From positions 1 to 8,892 of the forward strand of contig CAZDXN010000027.1 of the NCBI GenBank assembly GCA_964509695.1: a stretch of DNA of 8,892 bases. The letters run 5' to 3'. Shown one piece after another: positions 1-5,772 of this stretch. The DNA is from 2-01-FULL-50-23 sp964509695 (GTDB lineage: Bacteria > Patescibacteriota > Microgenomatia > UBA1400 > MFAQ01). Within the stretch, counting starts at the first letter, position 1; every line of letters begins with the position of its first letter. Under the pieces are notes generated by a model that saw only the letters and a program-made list of their open reading frames with translations, was not told where the DNA came from and ran no database searches. The translations under genes and the position numbers were made by a program.

Positions 1-190
1 TGATATCCACCGCGAACTTTTCCGAATACATTTTGATCAGGCCAAAGACATACTCTCTTGGATTCAGCAAGGACGGTATCGGTCTCGCCCCATCAAAAGT
101 GGTGATCCACAACGCCAACGCCCGCAACAAATCCATGTCCCGCTCATACCGCAACATCTCGTTGTAGTTGCCTAGGTGAATCTCCGTCAT
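1..190 (-). CDS. Partial unknown protein, C-terminus beyond left edge
   Basis: This reading frame stays open for 63 codons and runs off the left edge. It begins MTEIHLGNYNEMLRYERDMD and continues with helical, hydrophobic stretches (LLRALALWITTFDG, then EYVFGLIKMYSEKFAVDI), which looks like real protein. I do not recognise the family. The ATG at 190-188 is the first possible start, because an in-frame TAA lies 6 nt before it. A GGAG touches the ATG and another lies 13 nt upstream, so neither spacing is ideal. The start overlaps the end of the 66-residue upstream ORF by 47 nt, so translation may be coupled, or one of the two frames may carry a frameshift. It would be transcribed from the promoter at 455-483. 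Confidence is moderate because only part of the gene is visible. Confidence 0.5.
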   Translation of the reverse strand, partial: MTEIHLGNYNEMLRYERDMDLLRALALWITTFDGARPIPSLLNPREYVFGLIKMYSEKFAVDI

Positions 191-344
191 CTCCAGTTAG
201 TTTCTCCGATCCTTCCGTCTTTTTCAACGGCTCCGCGACCTCGACCAAGAAAAACTCCCCCCCATCATGTCCCCAGAGTTCGATTTCAGCTATATCATTT
301 TCGTCTTTTATCAATCCTGACTTTTCAAAAATCATTTCCTTCAT
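144..344 (-). CDS. Small unknown protein, 66 residues
   Basis: This is a short hypothetical gene. The start is well supported: AGGAGGTG at 352-359 is a near-perfect Shine-Dalgarno with good spacing to the ATG, and an in-frame TAG directly precedes the ATG, so no longer form exists. The product begins MKEMIFEKSGLIKDENDIAE and is followed by a probable beta-rich stretch (IELWGHDGGEFFLVEVAEP), then a polar, low-complexity-looking tail from about residue 45. The last 15 or so residues are encoded where the next gene already begins in another frame, so the tail may be an accidental extension. No signal peptide or membrane segment is visible. It is first in a two-gene unit with the partial ORF at 1-190 and sits behind a promoter and an attenuator-like hairpin. 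I do not recognise the family. Confidence 0.6.
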   Translation of the reverse strand: MKEMIFEKSGLIKDENDIAEIELWGHDGGEFFLVEVAEPLKKTEGSEKLTGDDGDSPRQLQRDVAV

Positions 345-351
345 CTATTTT

Positions 352-359
352 CACCTCCT
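352..359 (-). promoter_or_regulatory. Strong Shine-Dalgarno for the 66-residue ORF
   Basis: On the minus strand the sequence reads AGGAGGTG, an almost full complement of the 16S rRNA 3' end, 7 nt before the ATG at 344. Few other starts in this window have a comparable site, so it fixes this gene's start. Confidence 0.75.
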
Positions 360-376
360 TTCTTGGAAAAATTGCC

Positions 377-402
377 AAAAAAAAAGGCCTCTCGGCCATT
401 TT
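377..402 (-). terminator. Attenuator-like intrinsic terminator in leader
   Basis: On the minus strand, GGCC-GAGA-GGCC (386-397) forms a four-pair GC stem closed by a GNRA tetraloop and is followed at once by nine T residues (385-377). AAAA before the stem can pair with TTTT after it across one T-T mismatch. It lies between the promoter at 455-483 and the gene starting at 344, so it would act on that gene's leader or stop read-through from the gene cluster ending at 501. The stem is short, so termination may be partial. Confidence 0.5.
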
Positions 403-454
403 CTCCTCTCTTATTAACTTGTGTTAGCAAACGACTTTTCATTCCTAAACATCC

Positions 455-483
455 AGTCTAGGCAATACCACCCCCTCTGTCAA
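455..483 (-). promoter_or_regulatory. Sigma70-like promoter TTGACA-17-TAGACT
   Basis: The minus strand carries a perfect -35 hexamer TTGACA (483-478), a 17-nt spacer and TAGACT (460-455, four of six matches to TATAAT). Transcription would start near 448, leaving a leader of about 100 nt before the ATG at 344. The promoter lies 18 nt past the stop of the 83-residue gene, so it separates the small two-gene unit from the large cluster upstream. Confidence 0.55.
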
Positions 484-500
484 CTCACCGCATGCCATCG

Positions 501-752
501 TCAGGCCTTGGGAGGAAGCGTCTGCTTGACAATTTCTGCAATTTCCCCCTTGAACCCGGCATAGGCATCACGCAATTCCTTAACTCTTTTTTCCAAAATG
601 ACCAATACCTCGTCAATTTTATCCTCCGCCTTTGAGGCAAGCACGGTTTCCACCATCAGCATCGCCGCTGGGGATTCCAAAGCCGCTCTCTCCAGCAAAT
701 CTCGGGCCTTGCTAATTTTTTCGTCCAAACTCAAAACTTTATTGTTGTCCAT
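501..752 (-). CDS. Small helical unknown protein, 83 residues
   Basis: This is the last gene of the S41-ATPase cluster, starting 6 nt after the stop of the 153-residue gene. The product is hydrophilic and almost wholly alpha-helical by inspection: residues 8-30 (LDEKISKARDLLERAA) and 42-75 (KIDEVLVILEKRVKELRDAY) have heptad-like spacing of hydrophobic residues, suggesting a helical hairpin or coiled coil. There is no signal peptide, membrane segment or cysteine. No clear Shine-Dalgarno precedes the ATG, so expression probably relies on coupling to the upstream gene. It is likely a structural or adaptor partner of the cluster. I do not recognise the family. Confidence 0.75.
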   Translation of the reverse strand: MDNNKVLSLDEKISKARDLLERAALESPAAMLMVETVLASKAEDKIDEVLVILEKRVKELRDAYAGFKGEIAEIVKQTLPPKA

Positions 753-758
753 ATTAGT

Positions 759-1220
759 TTATTGGATATTGTTAACTGGTGGTGTCTCGCTTTTTTCCGC
801 TTCATCCGGCTTGGCCGGCTCAGATGGCCTATGTTCTTTGTCCGGAAGGATTCTGTCCAGCAGCGGAGCAAACTCCGATACGGGTAAGAACGGCACCGCC
901 GCACCGGTTGCTTTGATTGCCCCCCGGAATCCTCTCACCAAGTCTTTGTCTACTATTGCCTTGTATATATCCCACACCGCCTCCGCCCCAACAGCCAAAT
1001 CGGCCGCGGAATATCCTGCCATGAGGGGCACCATCTCCAGCGCCGCATAAATCCCTGCTCTGGTCCAATCGCCAGCACTCAGCGTCCGTAGGGCATTGAG
1101 GACATCCCCTCGACTAGTAGTGATTCTCTCCGTATATTTTCTCGCCGCTTCAGCCGCCTGCGCACCCAGTTTTTCGTTTTTTAAACTATCATTTGGTTCA
1201 ATTGGATCTGCCATAGTCAT
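759..1220 (-). CDS. Unknown protein with hydrophobic helices and charged tail, 153 residues
   Basis: This is the fourth gene of the cluster, 24 nt after the 120-residue gene. The product has a polar N-terminal helix (about 12-48), then two Ala/Gly-rich apolar stretches at about 55-88 (containing MVPLMAGYSAADLAVGAEAV) and 97-124 (AIKATGAAVPFLPVSEFAPL). It ends in a Pro/Glu/Lys-rich tail (125-153) that is probably disordered. The apolar stretches are marginal as transmembrane spans and could instead form a membrane-associated or pore-like helical hairpin. There is no N-terminal signal. The start may be the first ATG (1220) or the third codon (ATG at 1214), which has AAGAG at better spacing. I recognise no family; association with the ATPase is inferred from gene order. 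Confidence 0.75.
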   Translation of the reverse strand: MTMADPIEPNDSLKNEKLGAQAAEAARKYTERITTSRGDVLNALRTLSAGDWTRAGIYAALEMVPLMAGYSAADLAVGAEAVWDIYKAIVDKDLVRGFRGAIKATGAAVPFLPVSEFAPLLDRILPDKEHRPSEPAKPDEAEKSETPPVNNIQ

Positions 1221-1244
1221 TACTCTTGAATAATTATCTTCATT

Positions 1245-1607
1245 CTATACAGCCTCACCGCTGGTGTCAATTTTTTCCATTCCCGCCAGCGCTTCATCCA
1301 GTTTGCCTTCGGAAATCATTTTCAAGATATAGTCGTCGACATATTTTTTCTTCTCGTCCAGACTACACTTCCAACCAACCGTTTTAACCGCCTCCTCCAT
1401 GACCGGAAATTCCTGTTTCAATTCCGCCATTGCCATCTCAATTTCCGATCGGGAAGCCAATCGTTGACTTATTTTTTCGTTTGCGTACGTGGCAATCTTC
1501 TTTGCCGTTTCAACCTCCATTCTCTGCTCCGATATTTCCTCTTCTAGGTATTTTCGCAAACTGGCTCTCAAACAAGTTACCTCATTTTGCACGTCACTAC
1601 CATTCAT
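1245..1607 (-). CDS. Unknown helical protein, 120 residues, coupled to ATPase
   Basis: The ATG comes one base after the TAA of the ATPase gene (TAA-G-ATG), a classic arrangement for translational coupling, and no Shine-Dalgarno is visible. The protein is highly charged and helical: residues 12-66 look like a long amphipathic helix or coiled coil (SLRKYLEEEISEQRMEVETA), followed by a second helical part (69-112) with an acidic and lysine-rich pattern ending DEALAGMEKI. Two cysteines (12 and 81) are present, with no metal-binding pattern. There is no signal or membrane segment, so it is probably cytoplasmic. The tight coupling suggests near-equal synthesis with the ATPase, as for a regulator or substrate adaptor. 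I do not recognise the family. Confidence 0.75.
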   Translation of the reverse strand: MNGSDVQNEVTCLRASLRKYLEEEISEQRMEVETAKKIATYANEKISQRLASRSEIEMAMAELKQEFPVMEEAVKTVGWKCSLDEKKKYVDDYILKMISEGKLDEALAGMEKIDTSGEAV

Positions 1608-1608
1608 C

Positions 1609-4056
1609 TTATTGTGTCAGTTGTGATCTTCTAATAATTTCCTGCTCCACTAGTTTCTTCGGTTTACCATACTTCAATCTCGAAACTTCCACAATCAATT
1701 TTGCCACCCTTTCGTCCGCGGGAATCTTTGAGACTTCATTCCAATCCAAGGCCACCGAAAAAGGCTCCGTCGGCTTCCCATCCACCAGCATTCTCAAATA
1801 CATATTCCCGATTCCGTTGTTGATCAGATCATACTCATTAAAAATTGGGGCAAACTGGCGGACCAGATAATTCGCATCCTCCACTCCCACCCTGAAAGCC
1901 CCAATCGAGCCAACATTGCCAAACACAGCGTCCTTTATATCCTCCCTAATCTGAGATATATACTGATTGGCTACCACCATATTTAATCGGTACTTCCTCG
2001 CCTCGGACAAAATATTGACAAAGTCAGCCGTCGCGAAATTCTGAAACTCGTCAACATATAGGTAAAAATCCTTTCTTTTGTTCTCGGCAATCCCTTCTCT
2101 TTCCATCGCCGCCACCATAAACTTGGGAATTATCAGCATTCCCAAAAAGGCCATGTTTTCTTCACCGATTAGGCCCTTTGACAAATTGACTATCAAAATC
2201 TTTCCTGAGTTCATTATCTCCCCGAGGTCAAAGGCTGATTTAGACTGTCCCACAATATTTCTGATCGTCACATCACTCACAAAACGATCGAATTTTGAAA
2301 TATAATACCCCAAGGTTTCCGATTTGTGGAAATCTGTAGTCTTGGCCATCTGTTCGGTCCAATAGGTCTTTATCAACGGATCCTTAATCTTATCTATTTT
2401 GCTTCTGGCAAAATCTTCATTTGTCAACAGCCGCAGCACCTCCACCAGCGTACTTCCCTCCTCTGACATCGCCGTCAGCATCGTATTTCGCACCGTCCGC
2501 TCCAGCATCGGTCCCATAATCCCAGAGCGATTCGGGTCATACAATTTATACAGCAGTGCAATGAATGAATTAATGATGATATTTTTTTGTTCATCAGTTT
2601 TTACATCCATGATGTTCATTGCCACCGGGTGTTCAAAATCCCCCGGACACCAATAAATTACGTCCTTTACTCTTTCTCTGGGAATTTTTTTCAGTAGATC
2701 TTCGGCTACGTCACCATGTGGATCCAGATAACACGCCCCCTCACCGCGAAATACGTCCTGCAAAAACATATTTTTCAGGTATTCGGACTTTCCTACCCCG
2801 GTCTGCCCAACCAGATAATAATGCCTTCTTCTATCAGGTCTATCCATATAGATTGGAGTCCTGTCACCTCGGAAACGGTTGTAACCCATGAAGATTCCGT
2901 CTTTTTTAGTATAATTTGGCGCCATTGCCATCTTGTATTTTTGCCATGCAATCTTGGGGGTCTGCACTTCTTCGCCCGGAAAATGGAAAATTGAAGCCAG
3001 TTCCTCTGTATTGGCAATAAACTGCTGTTTGAAGAATGGGGGATCAAAAAGTGGCTGCATGCGCAGTCTATATCCTTTCAACAATCCAAGCTTGACAAAC
3101 CAAAACTGGCTCGGCTGAAACGACGTCAATGGTGGAATATCAAACTGAACAAACGATCTGGTTACCAAATCAAAGTTCGACTCAGAAACCGCCCTGCTTT
3201 CCGCCGAGGACACTACCCTAATTCCTAGCAAATATCCCTTCTTGTTCATTTTTTTCTCCACTCCGTCGTAGGCATCTTTATCAATCGTCACTTGTGGTGT
3301 CGACTTCCCAATCGAATTGATCACTCCGGACGACGTATCATTCATTTGGTTGCGATAGCCGGAATTCTGACTATTCTTCAAGTAATTCAAGAAATTGAAC
3401 GCCCGATTCCTCCAGCTTCCCGACACTGGCGTGACATAGAACTGTACCGCCACCATCTCCTCCCCTTTTAGATTGACCACCTTATTGAGCATCGAATTGA
3501 GAGAGTCGGTCACCAATGTATCAAAAGTCCGAATCGGGGCATATTCCGGACCTACTAGTCTTACATATCCATAAGAAACATGGTTTTTATTCAATCTATC
3601 AAAGTAGTCAGGAACCTCAGTGATTTCAGCTTCGGAATAGGCAGCGTACACCGTATTTCGAACAAAGTCGGCTAATCTTCGGGAACAAAACACATAGAAG
3701 TTGATCTCACGGGCATCCGCCACGATCTCAAAGCTCAAATTCTCTCGAAATATCAGATGTTTCCTCCAATCAGACGGCACAATCCCTCTTAACTCGGCAA
3801 ACATCTGCTCCGCCACATTAGATTTATTTTTCAGCTGCGATACCCGTTCATTCGGGGTATCGGACTGGTGCCGGTATTTTGGCAAACAGACCCGAAACAG
3901 CACTCCACTTCTGTGATCTTCCACCACCCTCATTCTCATGACTAGCTTATTCAGCCACACCCCAAGTTTAAACAACAAAAAGAGCGCCAAACACCCTCCC
4001 ACAATGATCACCACCCACCACAACCCCTGATTGACAACTTCATTCAATTGCTCCAC
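1609..4056 (-). CDS. Membrane-anchored TraG/VirD4/HerA-type ATPase
   Basis: The 815-residue product is a P-loop ATPase of the type IV secretion/conjugation coupling superfamily. A single N-terminal membrane span (about 12-34, WWVVIIVGGCLALFLLF) is followed by basic residues, placing the rest in the cytoplasm. Residues 50-380 are a large N-terminal region of unclear family. The motor domain shows Walker A GQTGVGKS (417-424), the YLDPHGD segment (443-449), Walker B YLYVDEFQNF (665-674) and an ANQY sensor-like motif (696-699). The stretch around 710-740 resembles the C-terminal part of TraG/TraD-like proteins. Such ATPases move DNA or protein across membranes using ATP. The start is GTG at 4056; no Shine-Dalgarno is visible, but an extended -10 lies 6 nt upstream. 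The gene is 39 nt after the S41 gene and 1 nt before the 120-residue gene. No relaxase, VirB4 or other channel component is present here, so classical conjugation is not supported. Confidence 0.9.
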   Translation of the reverse strand: MEQLNEVVNQGLWWVVIIVGGCLALFLLFKLGVWLNKLVMRMRVVEDHRSGVLFRVCLPKYRHQSDTPNERVSQLKNKSNVAEQMFAELRGIVPSDWRKHLIFRENLSFEIVADAREINFYVFCSRRLADFVRNTVYAAYSEAEITEVPDYFDRLNKNHVSYGYVRLVGPEYAPIRTFDTLVTDSLNSMLNKVVNLKGEEMVAVQFYVTPVSGSWRNRAFNFLNYLKNSQNSGYRNQMNDTSSGVINSIGKSTPQVTIDKDAYDGVEKKMNKKGYLLGIRVVSSAESRAVSESNFDLVTRSFVQFDIPPLTSFQPSQFWFVKLGLLKGYRLRMQPLFDPPFFKQQFIANTEELASIFHFPGEEVQTPKIAWQKYKMAMAPNYTKKDGIFMGYNRFRGDRTPIYMDRPDRRRHYYLVGQTGVGKSEYLKNMFLQDVFRGEGACYLDPHGDVAEDLLKKIPRERVKDVIYWCPGDFEHPVAMNIMDVKTDEQKNIIINSFIALLYKLYDPNRSGIMGPMLERTVRNTMLTAMSEEGSTLVEVLRLLTNEDFARSKIDKIKDPLIKTYWTEQMAKTTDFHKSETLGYYISKFDRFVSDVTIRNIVGQSKSAFDLGEIMNSGKILIVNLSKGLIGEENMAFLGMLIIPKFMVAAMEREGIAENKRKDFYLYVDEFQNFATADFVNILSEARKYRLNMVVANQYISQIREDIKDAVFGNVGSIGAFRVGVEDANYLVRQFAPIFNEYDLINNGIGNMYLRMLVDGKPTEPFSVALDWNEVSKIPADERVAKLIVEVSRLKYGKPKKLVEQEIIRRSQLTQ

Positions 4057-4062
4057 GAACCA

Positions 4063-4071
4063 ATTGTAACA
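4063..4071 (-). promoter_or_regulatory. Extended -10 box just before the ATPase gene
   Basis: The minus strand reads TGTTACAAT, an extended -10 (TGn plus TACAAT, five of six matches), and only six bases separate it from the GTG start codon. No good -35 is found at the usual spacing. If used, transcription would begin at or beside the start codon and give a leaderless mRNA. This would be an internal promoter between the S41 and ATPase genes. Confidence 0.4.
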
Positions 4072-4095
4072 AAACGTCGGACACCAAAACCACCC

Positions 4096-5352
4096 TCACT
4101 TGATCTCCTCGATCGCCTTCACGATTCCCGGGAAATTGTATTTTTTCAGCAACTCCACTTTCCAATTTGGATTTTTAATATTGATCTGCGGCTCAACTCC
4201 CCGACCTTCTATTGGTTGGCCGTCCTCCCTCAAGGTCACCCTGTGAACCAAAAATAGTGAAAACATTTCTCCGTCTGCAATTTGATTTTTTATCGGAAAT
4301 ACTTTCTCCACCGTTCCCCAGCCTTTTGTTGTTGCTCCTAGTATTATCCCAACATTGTATTTTTTGAGAGTACTCGCCATCACTTCCGCCGTCGACTGAG
4401 TATTTCCATCGATTAAAACGATTACTTTGTTGTACCGCACCAAACTTTTCATCCACCCGGTTACTGTCTTGAAGTCTTCTTTTTCGCCTTGGTGATAAAA
4501 CTGATATCCATATGTATCCGGCCCGATAAAAGGACCCAAAAAATAGGGCAGTCCATCAATTGCTCCACCAATGTTTTCCCTCAAATCAAAGATCAGTGTA
4601 TCCAACGAGTCCCCCACGTCGACCTTCTCCGTCACTCTGGCAAATTCTTCCATCGTCGTTGGTGAGAACTTTGTCAGATGAACATAAAAAATACTAGGGT
4701 TTATCAATTTATACTCTATCGTCGGTTCGACTCCAGAGACCGCGTATAGTTTTCTTGATTCATTATCCCCTAGCGCTTCATAAGCCCTCTTCACTTCCGC
4801 CTTTTGTGCTTCAGTCGTCGCTTCTTTCGATTTCTCACTAAATGCTCGGGATATTTCTTGATCATTAGCATTTTTGCCAACCCCCAAGGTCTTAAACAAG
4901 TCACTGGAAGGATCAATATTACTGACCGTGTTGCTCAACTCCTTGGCCTCCTTTTGAGAATACAGCCTTGATCGACCGAATGGTTTCAGGTTTACCAACA
5001 CCGTATCCACCAAAGACACGCTAAACTCCTTCTTTTTGTCATCTTTAATATCCTTCAAAACCGCCGTAATTAAAATTTCAACCCCTTTTTTATCATGACT
5101 TTTCAGGGTGTGAGCTGCCCCACTCAACTTATCCACTGCTAGCAAATAGGTTCTGGAAAGCTCATCATCAGAAATTTTTTCCCAATAATTTTCCTTGATC
5201 TGATCATATGTTTCCAAAACAAAGGCCACATATTTATCAAAAACAACTGTCTGACTTTTTATACCAGCCTCGAATCTCTTCGTCCCCCGTATCCCGAAAC
5301 CAGCGGCAAAAACCGCTACCAATGCCAGAATAATCAGTCCAACTCTTTTCAT
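4096..5352 (-). CDS. Membrane-anchored S41 (CtpA/Tsp-like) peptidase homologue with J-like insert
   Basis: The 418-residue protein is a homologue of C-terminal processing peptidases. An N-terminal basic patch and hydrophobic segment (1-22) act as a signal anchor and would place the body outside the membrane. Residues 35-76 match the usual CTP N-terminal helical region. Where a PDZ domain is expected there is instead a DnaJ-J-domain-like stretch (about 150-204, DLFKTLGVGKNANDQEI to RAYEALGDNESRKLY), without an HPD motif. The S41 core follows: DLRENIGG (256-263), candidate nucleophile Ser320 in SstAE-like context (QSTAEV), and PIEGRGVEP (380-388). The catalytic-lysine motif GKG reads GWG (344-346), with Lys343 nearby, so activity is uncertain. 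I chose ATG 5352, which is preceded by AGGAGTG; an in-frame TTG at 5376 is the alternative. It heads the ATPase cluster. Confidence 0.85.
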   Translation of the reverse strand: MKRVGLIILALVAVFAAGFGIRGTKRFEAGIKSQTVVFDKYVAFVLETYDQIKENYWEKISDDELSRTYLLAVDKLSGAAHTLKSHDKKGVEILITAVLKDIKDDKKKEFSVSLVDTVLVNLKPFGRSRLYSQKEAKELSNTVSNIDPSSDLFKTLGVGKNANDQEISRAFSEKSKEATTEAQKAEVKRAYEALGDNESRKLYAVSGVEPTIEYKLINPSIFYVHLTKFSPTTMEEFARVTEKVDVGDSLDTLIFDLRENIGGAIDGLPYFLGPFIGPDTYGYQFYHQGEKEDFKTVTGWMKSLVRYNKVIVLIDGNTQSTAEVMASTLKKYNVGIILGATTKGWGTVEKVFPIKNQIADGEMFSLFLVHRVTLREDGQPIEGRGVEPQINIKNPNWKVELLKKYNFPGIVKAIEEIK

Positions 5353-5360
5353 CACTCCTA

Positions 5361-5389
5361 ATAATAAACTATCCAAAAGGAGATCTCAC
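5361..5389 (-). promoter_or_regulatory. Candidate promoter for the S41-ATPase cluster
   Basis: On the minus strand GTGAGA (5389-5384, four of six) is followed after 17 nt by TATTAT (5366-5361, five of six). The ATG of the S41 gene comes 8 nt after the -10 box, so the mRNA would have almost no leader. The preceding terminator of the cold-shock gene isolates the cluster, so a promoter is expected about here. Confidence 0.4.
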
Positions 5390-5403
5390 CACCCAGAAAT
5401 ACC

Positions 5404-5430
5404 AAAAAGCCCCGCGTGAAGCGGGGCTTT
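5404..5430 (-). terminator. Strong intrinsic terminator of cold-shock gene
   Basis: A perfect inverted repeat, GCCCCGC (5409-5415) and GCGGGGC (5421-5427) with a five-base loop, is extended by AAA/TTT pairs to a ten-pair stem. On the minus strand it is followed by TTTTT (5408-5404). It lies 28 nt past the cold-shock stop codon and before the S41 promoter. Because A and T runs flank both sides, it could also work on the other strand. Confidence 0.9.
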
Positions 5431-5455
5431 CTTTAGATTTACAAAAAAGTCAATA

Positions 5456-5668
5456 TTATTTGACCAATTCTACTTTCTTGGCACTCAGGCCTTTTTCACC
5501 ACTCTCGATTTCAAAGGTAACGGCCGCTCCAACTTGGAGTTCGTCAAAAGTTACTCCAACCAAATCGTTTGAGTGAAAGAAAAGATCTTTCTCTACTCCC
5601 TCGCGGGAAATAAATCCAAATCCTTTTTCAGTCTTTGTTTTAATCGTACCTGTCGTTGCTCCATTCAT
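5456..5668 (-). CDS. csp: Cold-shock domain protein (CspA family)
   Basis: The 70-residue product has the length and pattern of a single cold-shock domain: RNP1 KGFGFI (15-20), RNP2 LFFHSND (29-35) and a C-terminal GLSAKKVELVK. Such OB-fold proteins bind single-stranded RNA or DNA and melt RNA structure in the cytoplasm. The usual W-F pair in the first strand (GTVKWFN in typical members) reads GTIKTKT (7-13) here, so one stacking aromatic patch is missing and nucleic-acid affinity may be altered. The ATG is preceded by an A-rich leader without a Shine-Dalgarno. A single-gene transcript is likely, since a strong terminator follows and a divergent gene lies upstream. The subfamily cannot be told from sequence alone. 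Confidence 0.93.
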   Translation of the reverse strand: MNGATTGTIKTKTEKGFGFISREGVEKDLFFHSNDLVGVTFDELQVGAAVTFEIESGEKGLSAKKVELVK

Positions 5669-5724
5669 ATTTTTTTCGATAGATTTTTTGAATAATATTT
5701 ACTCTATCTCCTTTAACTTCCTCT

Positions 5725-5733
5725 ATTTTACCA
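5725..5733 (-). promoter_or_regulatory. Candidate extended -10 promoter for cold-shock gene
   Basis: The minus strand reads TGGTAAAAT, an extended -10 (TGn followed by TAAAAT, five of six). It would start transcription near 5718 and give an A-rich leader of about 50 nt before the ATG at 5668. No clear -35 is visible. Other GATAAT-like hexamers close by are alternatives. Confidence 0.35.
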
Positions 5734-5760
5734 TTATTATCCCCCATTATCGAACTCCCG

Positions 5761-5766
5761 TATAAT
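5761..5766 (+). promoter_or_regulatory. Perfect TATAAT -10 box, leaderless-type promoter
   Basis: A consensus TATAAT lies exactly six bases before the ATG at 5773. Sigma70-type initiation about seven bases after the -10 box would place the first mRNA base at or next to the A of that ATG. No Shine-Dalgarno is present. The -35 region is weak (TTATCC at 5737-5742, 18-nt spacer). Confidence 0.6.
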
Positions 5767-5772
5767 TTCAAT

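Noticed and set aside
420..455. Alternative 33-codon leader ORF starting near 443 and ending at the ATG of the 66-residue gene
   Set aside because: It overlaps the downstream ATG by four bases in a coupling-like way, but it has no usable Shine-Dalgarno (AGGA directly touches its ATG) and low-complexity sequence.
598..1050. 150-codon plus-strand ORF opposite the 153- and 83-residue genes
   Set aside because: It lies antisense to two genes whose frames are helical and protein-like. It is Ser/Ala-rich as expected from a mirror frame and has no ribosome-binding site or promoter.
1430..1870. 146-codon plus-strand ORF antisense to the 120-residue gene and the ATPase end
   Set aside because: It covers conserved ATPase coding sequence in the opposite strand and shows no known motif or start signal.
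1609..4056. Classical conjugative element (ATPase as VirD4 of a plasmid or ICE)
   Set aside because: No relaxase, oriT-like repeat, VirB4 or channel genes are visible, and the neighbours are a housekeeping-type cold-shock gene and an S41 homologue.
5353..5376. TTG start at 5376 for the S41 protein
   Set aside because: It adds eight residues before a classic MKR-plus-hydrophobic signal anchor, has no Shine-Dalgarno and would lie upstream of the -10 box at 5361-5366.
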